Below the pieces are notes generated by a model, which saw only the letters and a list, made by a program, of their open reading frames with translations, was not told the origin of the DNA and ran no database searches. Shown here in pieces: positions 1-5,989 of a stretch of DNA of 7,465 bases. The position numbers and the translations under genes are program-made. This DNA is from JACKOD01 sp041591635 (GTDB lineage: Bacteria; Pseudomonadota; Gammaproteobacteria; Pseudomonadales; Oleiphilaceae): positions 1 through 7,465 of the forward strand of contig JBFHRO010000164.1 in NCBI GenBank assembly GCA_041591635.1. The letters run 5' to 3'. Within the stretch, counting starts at the first letter, position 1; the number at the start of each line of letters is the position of its first letter.

Positions 1-1
1 G

Positions 2-2116
2 CATCTGGCCGGCATACTGAAGCTTCCTGATATCCAGTATGCCCAATTGAGTACTTCATACGGCGAAAAAATAAGCGACGGTGTCTTGCCGGAGCCTGAA
101 CACCGGATTGAACTTGTTACCCCCTTGATCCTCAAACGCGATAACGATGTGGTTGAAGCGCACTGGCTGGGTGAGTTGCTGCTGGTGGCCGACAAAAAAG
201 TGCTGGCCGATAAGGCGTTGGCCGATCTTCCCGGCGAACTTGCCATTGTGCTGTTTAAGCTCTACCTCCTGGGGTTGATGATCTGGCTGATGCTGCAGAT
301 GGTGGTGGTGCGGCACCTGGATGCATTGGCAACCAATGCCCGCCTGTTAAGCAAGGATCATTTTTCCGAACCCTTTGTGTTAAAGCGCTCGTTTGCCGGT
401 CAGCGCGACGAACTGACCGAGATTGTTGAAATACTCAATCAGATGCGCATTCGTCTGCAGCGCGAGGTCAGTCGACTCAAGCACCTTGAAGTTCAGGCAC
501 GGGATGAAAAGGTTGCGGCCATTCACACCAGTAAAGCCAAAAGCCTGTTTCTGGCCAGCATGAGCCACGAGCTGCGCACCCCCATGAACGGGGTTGTGGG
601 TTTTACCTCGTTGTTGCTCGACACCCCCCTTGATGCCGAGCAACGTGAGTACGTGCAAACCATCAAGGGCTCGGCAGAAACCCTGTTGGCCATTATTAAC
701 GACATTTTGGATATCTCCCGAATTGAAAGCGGCACGCTGGTGATAGAGTCTGTGCCCTTCAATTTACGCAATACAGTTTCCGATGTGGTGACTTTGCTGG
801 GCAAGAAAGCCGAAGCCAAGGGGCTGGCATTCGAAACCCGTATTGACCCGGCGTTACCGGCGATGCTGGAGGGCGATGCCGTGCGGATTCGTCAGATTCT
901 GATAAATCTCGCCGCCAATGCAATCAAATATACCAAGCAGGGCCATGTGCTTATCAACGTCGAATCGGCCCGACAAACAGCCTACGATGTAGAGTTGCGC
1001 ATTGCCGTTGAAGACACGGGTATCGGCATGGCCGCCGCGCGGCGCAGCAAGCTGATGCGTGAAATCGGCCAGTCGCTTGATGAGGTACAGCCTGAAGTGG
1101 CCGAGTCGGGGCTCGGATTGCGGATTTGCCATCAGTTGGTACAGCTGATGGCCGGTGAAATGGGCGTGGAAAGTGAAGAAGGCAAAGGTTCCACCTTCTG
1201 GGTGAGTATTGTGATGCCCCAGGTCAAAAGCCCTCTTTCCCGCGTTCAGGATGACATGAATGCGCTTGACGGGTTAAAGGTGCTGGTCGTCGATTCTATT
1301 GAGCTGGGGCGCAAAATCACGCTGGAGCTGCTTAGTCGCTGGGGCATGGATTTCAACGCCGTCAGCACGGCGGAAGAAGCCATTACCCAGCTCGAAAATG
1401 CCACCGACATAGGTGCCCCCTATGACCTTGTGCTGGTTGATGACTTTATCAGCGACATGGATGCCATTGAGTTTTGTGAGCTGATTCGTGCCAATAAGAA
1501 CTGGAAAAGCTTTCCCATACTGGTCCTGTCGGCCAATCCTCAGCGAGGCGATGCAGCTCGTTTTCGCTCGGCTGTAGGGGTGGAAGGCTTTTTGAGCAAA
1601 CAATTGCGCGAGTCCTTTTTGCGCCCCATTATTCGCCAGATCATGGAAGATCGGAAAAGTGGCCGCAATCGTCTCGTCACCCGGTTTACCCTGCATACGA
1701 CGGAATCCCTCGCCACAGCGGCAGAGCCTCTGCGTCGGGTTCCTGTACTGCTGGTGGAAGACAATGCCGTCAATCAGAAGCTGGCCAAGCGGATGCTTGA
1801 AAAGTGCGGATGCATAGTCGATAGCGTCGAAAATGGCGAGATGGCCGTAAGAGCCTGGCAAGACAAAAGCTATCAGATGATCTTTATGGATTGCGTGATG
1901 CCGCAAATGGATGGCTATGAAGCTACCCGTTTGATTCGGCAGCAAGAAAGGGCGGCCGGCCTGGAGAAAACGCCGATTATCGCGCTCACGGCGAATGCGA
2001 TGGTGGGTGAAGAAGAAATGTGTCGTGCAGCCGGCATGGACGACTTCATTACCAAACCGATCAAGCCGGAACACCTGCGAAATGTGGTTGAACACTATAT
2101 GCACGGTTTGGTCTAG
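2..2116 (+). CDS. Hybrid sensor histidine kinase with two receiver domains (5' partial)
   Basis: Membrane-bound histidine kinase for a multistep phosphorelay. The frame is open to the window edge: 15 codons precede the TTG at 47, so the real start lies upstream and TTG 47 is not credible. Counting residues from codon 47: the end of a probable periplasmic sensor (1-62), a membrane helix (about 65-88), a HAMP-like segment with coiled coil (about 89-165), a HisKA domain with phospho-accepting His174 in SMSHELRTPMNG, and an HATPase_c domain with N-box NLAANAIKY, G1 DTGIGM (323-328) and G2 GLGL (355-358). Receiver 1 (about 413-540) keeps Asp465 but has DS (416-417) instead of an acidic pair. Receiver 2 (about 567-685) is complete: E571, D572, phospho-acceptor D615, K670. 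There is no Hpt domain, unlike BarA/GacS, so phosphate must pass to an Hpt protein elsewhere. The input signal and target regulator are unknown. The domain calls are firm; the exact ortholog is not recognised. Confidence 0.95.
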   Translation, partial: HLAGILKLPDIQYAQLSTSYGEKISDGVLPEPEHRIELVTPLILKRDNDVVEAHWLGELLLVADKKVLADKALADLPGELAIVLFKLYLLGLMIWLMLQMVVVRHLDALATNARLLSKDHFSEPFVLKRSFAGQRDELTEIVEILNQMRIRLQREVSRLKHLEVQARDEKVAAIHTSKAKSLFLASMSHELRTPMNGVVGFTSLLLDTPLDAEQREYVQTIKGSAETLLAIINDILDISRIESGTLVIESVPFNLRNTVSDVVTLLGKKAEAKGLAFETRIDPALPAMLEGDAVRIRQILINLAANAIKYTKQGHVLINVESARQTAYDVELRIAVEDTGIGMAAARRSKLMREIGQSLDEVQPEVAESGLGLRICHQLVQLMAGEMGVESEEGKGSTFWVSIVMPQVKSPLSRVQDDMNALDGLKVLVVDSIELGRKITLELLSRWGMDFNAVSTAEEAITQLENATDIGAPYDLVLVDDFISDMDAIEFCELIRANKNWKSFPILVLSANPQRGDAARFRSAVGVEGFLSKQLRESFLRPIIRQIMEDRKSGRNRLVTRFTLHTTESLATAAEPLRRVPVLLVEDNAVNQKLAKRMLEKCGCIVDSVENGEMAVRAWQDKSYQMIFMDCVMPQMDGYEATRLIRQQERAAGLEKTPIIALTANAMVGEEEMCRAAGMDDFITKPIKPEHLRNVVEHYMHGLV

Positions 2117-2134
2117 ATGCAGGGTTTTGTCTAG
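2099..2134 (+). repeat. 18-bp imperfect tandem duplication spanning the kinase stop codon
   Basis: Two adjacent 18-nt units, 2099-2116 and 2117-2134, match at 16 of 18 positions (atgcacggtttggtctag and atgcagggttttgtctag). The first unit encodes the last five residues and the stop of the kinase (MHGLV, stop). The second would encode MQGFV and another TAG in the same frame. It looks like a local slippage or replication duplication that left a second in-frame stop behind the first. Confidence 0.75.
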
Positions 2135-2158
2135 CCCGCATTTTCACTCAGACACCGG

Positions 2159-2431
2159 TCAGCGGGTCGCATCTTCCCATTGAGCGATGAGCACCATGGC
2201 TTGTTCTGCATTGTCACCACAGATTTCCCTGTCAGCCTGAAAATCACCGCACACCTTGGGGCGCTCGGGTTTACCAAACAACTGACACAAGCCCTGGTTG
2301 TTCAAGTGCAGGCAACGCACCCCGGCCGGTTTTCCATCCGGCATGCCGGGGATGGCACTGGAAATGGAAATGGCGATACAGCAAGCGCCACAGCCGGCGC
2401 GGCATTCCATGGGAGGAGCATTAATCGTCAT
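2159..2431 (-). CDS. yeiW: YeiW-like (YkgJ/UPF0153) cysteine-cluster protein
   Basis: Small cytosolic protein of the YkgJ-type zinc/iron-chelating family (UPF0153); biochemical role unknown. It has eight cysteines in 90 residues: C10, C14, C17 and C18 in the CRAGCGACC motif, then C40, C49, C61 and C71. The stretches SSAIPGMPDGKPAG and RPKVCGDFQA resemble my recollection of E. coli YeiW, which is about 84 residues and starts at the equivalent of Met8 here. The start is therefore uncertain: ATG at 2431 gives 90 residues and ATG at 2410 gives 83; neither has a strong Shine-Dalgarno. The gene converges on the kinase (42 nt between stops) and is divergent from the PilZ gene, so it is probably monocistronic. 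The cysteine spacing suggests a bound metal ion, which is inferred from the family and not shown. Confidence 0.88.
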   Translation of the reverse strand: MTINAPPMECRAGCGACCIAISISSAIPGMPDGKPAGVRCLHLNNQGLCQLFGKPERPKVCGDFQADREICGDNAEQAMVLIAQWEDATR

Positions 2432-2490
2432 AGCCTGTCATCATAAATAGTCAGTCGTCATAAGAGGAAGGTGCTCGGTGAAATCCCTTA

Positions 2491-2521
2491 TTGTAAGTGG
2501 GGGGGGCAACGGCTCTATACT
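2491..2521 (+). promoter_or_regulatory. Candidate sigma-70 promoter for the PilZ gene, with a G8 spacer tract
   Basis: The 185-nt region between the divergent yeiW-like and PilZ starts holds one plausible plus-strand promoter: -35 TTGTAA (2491-2496, 4 of 6 to consensus) and -10 TATACT (2516-2521, 5 of 6 to consensus), with a 19-nt spacer that is longer than the optimal 17. The spacer contains eight consecutive G (2499-2506). A transcript would start near 2528 and carry a leader of about 40 nt to ATG 2569 or 90 nt to ATG 2617. This is pattern matching only. The rest of the intergenic region holds only CGTCATA-like repeats (see findings) and no other feature I can support. Confidence 0.3.
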
Positions 2522-2604
2522 GTGAGCATGAAAAGAATAACCACTGCCAAGTTTATTTCAGGGTGTGAATGATTGCTATGCTTACTCTTGAGTCAAATCA
2601 AAAC

Positions 2605-2608
2605 GGAG
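2605..2608 (+). promoter_or_regulatory. Ribosome binding site GGAG supporting the PilZ start at 2617
   Basis: GGAG lies 8 nt upstream of ATG 2617. The competing upstream ATG at 2569 has only a partial match, AGGG at 2560-2563 with a 5-nt spacer. The stronger site favours the shorter protein that begins directly at the PilZ domain. Confidence 0.5.
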
Positions 2609-2616
2609 CTTCGCCT

Positions 2617-3039
2617 ATGCGTGCTTATATCCGACATCCTGCCGATGTGCCGATCGAGCTGGCGCCGGCGGCAGGCACTATTGATGAAGAAACCCGGGTA
2701 CGGGATGTAAGTGTCGGGGGCTTGCGCTTTAACAGCCGCATTGCACTGGAGAAGGATGAACTGATTCGTGTGCGGATTCCCTTTGTCCACCCCCCCTTCG
2801 AGACAATCGGCAAGGTTGTATGGTGCAGCCCAACCTGTGTCGATTTCGAAATCGGGGTGCAGTTCGTCTCTGAAGAAGATGCCTATACGGCCCGGATGGT
2901 GGAGCAAGTCTGTTATATCGAACAGTATCGTCATGAGGTGCTCCAAAAGGAAGGGCGCGATCTCACCTCCGAAGAGGCTGCTCTTGAGTGGATTCAGCGC
3001 TACGCCAGTGATTTTCCCGATGTGATCGATCGTTCATAA
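2617..3039 (+). CDS. PilZ-domain protein, probable cyclic-di-GMP receptor
   Basis: Single-domain cytosolic protein of 140 residues from ATG 2617. The PilZ signature is visible at once: RAYIR (residues 2-6) is the RxxxR motif and DVSVGG (residues 30-35) is the [D/N]xSxxG motif. Together these bind cyclic di-GMP in characterised PilZ proteins. A beta-rich core follows (about residues 45-90), then a helical tail from about residue 90 containing EEAALEWIQRYASDFP. A longer reading from ATG 2569 adds 16 residues (MIAMLTLESNQNGASP) with no recognisable motif. I prefer 2617 because of its GGAG site and because the PilZ motif then begins at residue 2. It has no enzymatic output domain, so it probably acts by binding a partner. 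Both neighbours are on the opposite strand (the trmO stop is 31 nt downstream), so it is probably transcribed alone. Partner and controlled behaviour cannot be told from sequence. Confidence 0.92.
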   Translation: MRAYIRHPADVPIELAPAAGTIDEETRVRDVSVGGLRFNSRIALEKDELIRVRIPFVHPPFETIGKVVWCSPTCVDFEIGVQFVSEEDAYTARMVEQVCYIEQYRHEVLQKEGRDLTSEEAALEWIQRYASDFPDVIDRS

Positions 3040-3070
3040 CGCATCTCCCCTTGAACTCAAGTCCATTCTG

Positions 3071-3787
3071 TCAGAACTCTATCCTGTCAATAGAAACCAC
3101 TTCGGCCACTGGTCCGGTAATCTGTACCCGAATATTCAAATCAAACAGGCGTAACCCGTAACTCTTGGCGTCGCAGGTTTTTTGATAGGCAGGGCGGGGA
3201 TCCTGTGCCAGCATCCGCGCCAGCAGAGGCAGGAGATCGGGGTAGTTATCGGCATTGGTTCGCTCCAGACTTGCTTGTGCTGCCAAAGAAAAACGAACCT
3301 GCAATTGATCCCCCGGAATGCTGTCAACATAGCCGGTGTGTGCCAGTGGAATAGCGTCTGCAAAGGGCAGATAGGGCTTGATGTCGATGATCGGTGTGCC
3401 GTCAATCAAATCGGCTCCCCCAATCTTCAGTTGTATCCGACCATGGCGGTGCTGGATGTCAAGGAGTTCTACTGCTGATAATCCCAGGGAATTGGGACGA
3501 AATGAAGATCGACTGGCAAAGACACCGATGCGTTTATTGCCGCCCATACGCGGTGGCCGGATCATGGGGCGCCACTGTTGTCGAAGATTCTTGTGGAACA
3601 GAAAAATCAGCCACAGATGCGAAAAACCTTCGAGGCCACGAAAGGCATCCGGGGTGTTAAAGGGGCTGTGTATTTCGATGTGGCATTGATGTTCGGGTAT
3701 CAGGCCGCTCTGACGCGCAATGCCGAACTTTTCCTTAATGGGGGATCGTATAGTGCCAATGGGCGTCAGAACATAGTCGGAAGTCAT
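3071..3787 (-). CDS. trmO: tRNA (N6-threonylcarbamoyladenosine(37)-N6)-methyltransferase TrmO
   Basis: SAM-dependent enzyme that N6-methylates t6A37 in threonine tRNAs, improving decoding of ACY codons (family knowledge: TrmO/YaeB/TsaA). Numbered from ATG 3787, the protein has 238 residues, close to the roughly 235 of E. coli TrmO. Visible signatures are the N-terminal YVLTPIGTIRSP (5-16), EGFSHLWLIFLFH (53-65), RSSFRPNSLGLSAVEL (93-108) and DGTPIIDIKPYLPFAD (129-144), the last two being hallmarks of the SAM-binding beta-barrel. DPRPAYQ (196-202) marks the C-terminal domain. The frame is open to an ATG at 3856, which would overlap the upstream gene by 29 nt and add 23 residues unlike the family N-terminus, so I place the start at 3787, though no good Shine-Dalgarno precedes it. 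It is the last gene of the minus-strand run, and no intrinsic terminator is visible before the convergent PilZ gene. Confidence 0.93.
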   Translation of the reverse strand: MTSDYVLTPIGTIRSPIKEKFGIARQSGLIPEHQCHIEIHSPFNTPDAFRGLEGFSHLWLIFLFHKNLRQQWRPMIRPPRMGGNKRIGVFASRSSFRPNSLGLSAVELLDIQHRHGRIQLKIGGADLIDGTPIIDIKPYLPFADAIPLAHTGYVDSIPGDQLQVRFSLAAQASLERTNADNYPDLLPLLARMLAQDPRPAYQKTCDAKSYGLRLFDLNIRVQITGPVAEVVSIDRIEF

Positions 3788-3827
3788 GGTCGTGAAGACT
3801 CTGGAAACCGGTGGCTTGGAAATTCGG

Positions 3828-4901
3828 CTAACGCTCGGTCGATAACAGCATCTCAATGCGCAGCGTCAGGGACGGATTTGGCTTGAAATCGTCATCGCGA
3901 GGAAAAAACAATTCAGGAACGATTTCATAGTACAACCAGCTTTTGTACAACAGGCGTTTATAGAGTGTGTTTACGTAGTATCCACTGATTTCCGGCCCCG
4001 GGCGGTTCTGTCCGAGCACGCCCAGCTGGTATTTAATGGCCCGTTTTGGGCTCAGCTCCTGCCGGATTCCCCATAACTGCGCCAGTTCCATGCGCCTTGC
4101 CTGATGAACCCACTCCAGTTCGGTGTACGAGCGAAACGACAGCGAATCACTCAGGGGGCGTTCAAACTGCACCTGGGTGCTTTCTCCCCATCCTTCCACA
4201 TGGTAGAAGTAAAGATTCTGGCGAATGATCATTGACCAGTCGTCCTCCAGTTCCCAGGCACGGTACGATCGTATTTTCCAGAAGGGATCAATGGGATTGC
4301 GCAACTTGATCCCGATTGATGAGGTGGTTTCCCACTGCTGGAATTCCTCTTTTAAAAACTGGAACTGGCCGGTGGTGGTCACCGGTGTACGTTCGCTTTC
4401 CAGCAGCGAGTGGGTGCGAGTTCGTTCGGCGAGCGAGCGTAAGTCATCCGGATCACTATCGATAACCAGTCGCAGATGCTCTTCCAGGGTAGGGAGATCG
4501 AGTTTGAAGCGCATGATGGGCTCAAACTTGAACTCCCCGAATTTGCCATAACGCGACTCAAGACCCACTTTCAGATAACTGGCATTGCTGCGGTCAAGCG
4601 ACTCTTTGGTCCAGAAAAAACTGTCCATGCGCACACCCAGCGACTGTACCTGTTTTGACCAGTCGGCCCGGTTATCAATGAGCCAATCACCAAAATCGGT
4701 AATCATGGGCGGTTCGTACTTTGGCGATACCTCCAGTGGATCGTATAAATGATCGAATGAATACAGGTGAAGATCGAGCGGAAGATCCGGTGTGAAACCG
4801 GTTTCGTCGTTGTCAGGCAGTGCGGCACGACTGACAGCGGGACCTGACAGAAAGATCAGCAGGCTGAGTAAAGGGGCAAGAGTGTTCGCGCGAAAGTGCA
4901 T
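3828..4901 (-). CDS. Predicted outer-membrane beta-barrel protein with signal peptide
   Basis: I do not recognise a named family. The 357-residue protein starts with a clear Sec signal peptide: basic start MHFR, hydrophobic core LLSLLIFLSG (about 11-20), and a likely cleavage after SRA at residue 26. The mature part lacks hydrophobic helices and shows alternating aromatic/polar strand-like stretches rich in W, Y, F and R, for example SYLKVGLESRYG, SFRSYTELEWVHQ, IKYQLGVLG, LLYKSWLYYEIVPELFF and the terminal LTLRIEMLLS. This pattern fits a transmembrane beta-barrel, though the C-terminus (STER) lacks the usual final Phe/Trp. A long acidic/polar section (about residues 140-195) may be a loop or plug-like segment. 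Only 4 nt separate its ATG from the lrgB stop, so it is probably co-expressed with lrgAB. It could be a channel, an envelope structural protein or an adhesin. Localisation is an inference of moderate strength; function is unknown. Confidence 0.8.
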   Translation of the reverse strand: MHFRANTLAPLLSLLIFLSGPAVSRAALPDNDETGFTPDLPLDLHLYSFDHLYDPLEVSPKYEPPMITDFGDWLIDNRADWSKQVQSLGVRMDSFFWTKESLDRSNASYLKVGLESRYGKFGEFKFEPIMRFKLDLPTLEEHLRLVIDSDPDDLRSLAERTRTHSLLESERTPVTTTGQFQFLKEEFQQWETTSSIGIKLRNPIDPFWKIRSYRAWELEDDWSMIIRQNLYFYHVEGWGESTQVQFERPLSDSLSFRSYTELEWVHQARRMELAQLWGIRQELSPKRAIKYQLGVLGQNRPGPEISGYYVNTLYKRLLYKSWLYYEIVPELFFPRDDDFKPNPSLTLRIEMLLSTER

Positions 4902-4905
4902 AAAT

Positions 4906-5607
4906 TCAGTACGTTGCCCTTATGATCCACACCGCCCACGGCAAATAGAGCGAGGTATAAAGACCCATCAGCCCCATGGAGAGCGCCGAGACGGCGGCGG
5001 TGACTGTGTCCATTTCGACGGCCCGGGCGGTGGCGATGCCATGGCCAATCATCCCCATGGCGCTGCCGCGTGCCACGGGATTATCGATTCGCAGCCAGAC
5101 AAAAACGGGTGAGGCAATAGCAGCAACAATCATTCCGCTAATGATGACAAATGCCGCCGCCAGTCCCGGAAGCCCGCCTGTTTCCTGCGTAATGGCAATG
5201 GCGAAAGGCGTGGTTACAGATTTCGCTGCCATTGAAATGAGCGTGTCTGGCGCTGCCCCCAAGAGCCAGGCAATCAAAACGGCAATGCCGGAACACCATA
5301 GTCCACCACCCACGAGGGCGGCCAGCAGGGGAAGCCACTGGCCACGCACCTGATGAATGTTCTGGTACAAAGGAACGGCGAGTGCGACGGTGGCCGTACC
5401 TAGCAGAAAATCGATGATCTGGTTGTCGTGCAAATAGTTTTCGTACGAAACATCGGCAAGCAGCAGCACAGCTGCTACCAGCGTTACGCCGGTGACAACG
5501 GGCTGACACCAGGTGCTCTTGCCACTGGCGTGGTATGTCAAAAGGGCAATGCCATAGGCTGCCAGTGTCAGTAGGGCCCAGGGACCGGGCAGTAAAACGG
5601 CGGTCAT
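4906..5607 (-). CDS. lrgB: LrgB/CidB-family inner-membrane protein
   Basis: Polytopic inner-membrane protein of 233 residues, the usual length for LrgB/CidB/YohK. These proteins pair with LrgA/CidA and have been linked to murein-hydrolase control and, in some organisms, to export or uptake of small carboxylates such as pyruvate or glycolate. Family signatures visible here are VPLYQN (78-83), AKSVTTPFAI (128-137) and GMIGHGIATARA (185-196), with several hydrophobic segments between them (about 10-25, 36-52, 66-80, 92-117, 148-172, 203-230). The start ATG overlaps the lrgA stop by 4 nt (ATGA), so the two are translationally coupled, as is common for this pair. Which substrate or role applies here is not visible. 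Confidence 0.93.
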   Translation of the reverse strand: MTAVLLPGPWALLTLAAYGIALLTYHASGKSTWCQPVVTGVTLVAAVLLLADVSYENYLHDNQIIDFLLGTATVALAVPLYQNIHQVRGQWLPLLAALVGGGLWCSGIAVLIAWLLGAAPDTLISMAAKSVTTPFAIAITQETGGLPGLAAAFVIISGMIVAAIASPVFVWLRIDNPVARGSAMGMIGHGIATARAVEMDTVTAAVSALSMGLMGLYTSLYLPWAVWIIRATY

Positions 5608-5984
5608 TGGTCACGGCCTTTGCGACAGGACGTGCTTCGGTCGAACTGATTAAACAGCAGTAAGGTGATGACGAAGGCCAGGGGCGTACCTATCAGGAGG
5701 GCTGCACCAATGGCCAGGTATTCATGCGCAATGATGTCACGATACAGAACGATTCCGGCACCGGCAGGAATGAAGAAGAGCGGTAAGAGGCGCAGCAATC
5801 TATGGCCCGCCTGAACGGTGGCGTGACTGTGATTCTTGCCAAGGAGCAAGAAAAGCAGAAGCAATAGCATGCCAACAATGGCTGCGGGCACCTTCAATTC
5901 AAACCGCTCGTGAAGAAACTGGCCGAGCAGTTGACAGCAGAGAATGACCATCAGACCCAACAACAGGTTCAAGGTGCGGCGCAT
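5604..5984 (-). CDS. lrgA: LrgA/CidA-family holin-like inner-membrane protein
   Basis: Small inner-membrane protein of 126 residues, typical of LrgA/CidA/YohJ, the partner of LrgB. Four hydrophobic segments can be seen (about 6-24, 33-49, 65-81, 89-112). Family signatures are KVPAAIVGMLLL (31-42) and PLFFIPAGAGIVLY (68-81). The tail after the last helix is short and basic (RSTSCRKGRDQ), consistent with a cytosolic C-terminus. The start lies 5 nt after the HIT gene stop with no good Shine-Dalgarno, so translation probably depends on coupling; its own stop overlaps lrgB by 4 nt. The classical LysR-type or LytSR regulators of lrg/cid operons are not present beside it. Confidence 0.92.
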   Translation of the reverse strand: MRRTLNLLLGLMVILCCQLLGQFLHERFELKVPAAIVGMLLLLLFLLLGKNHSHATVQAGHRLLRLLPLFFIPAGAGIVLYRDIIAHEYLAIGAALLIGTPLAFVITLLLFNQFDRSTSCRKGRDQ

Positions 5985-5989
5985 GGTGA

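Noticed and set aside
47..49. TTG at 47 as the kinase start codon
   Set aside because: The frame is open back to position 2, and the sequence before it continues as plausible sensor-domain protein (HLAGILKLPDIQYAQ), so the gene begins outside the window.
1274..2104. 276-codon open frame on the minus strand inside the kinase gene
   Set aside because: It lies wholly antisense to conserved receiver-domain codons; the predicted protein is rich in His, Arg and Phe, has no recognisable motif and no ribosome binding site. It is a codon-bias shadow.
2135..2166. CCCGC / GCGGG inverted repeat between the kinase and yeiW-like stops
   Set aside because: A five-base stem around a 22-nt loop, with no U-tract; likely chance.
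2180..2446. 88-codon plus-strand frame opposite the yeiW-like gene
   Set aside because: The minus strand carries the conserved cysteine motif; the plus frame has no motif and is its shadow.
3040..3070. CTTGAACTCAAG palindrome between the PilZ and trmO stops as a bidirectional terminator
   Set aside because: The stem is only 4-5 bp AT-rich with a tiny loop, and no T-run follows on either strand. Not enough for an intrinsic terminator.
4976..5353. 125-codon plus-strand frame opposite lrgB
   Set aside because: It is antisense to a well-supported LrgB gene with conserved motifs; no start site or family resemblance of its own.
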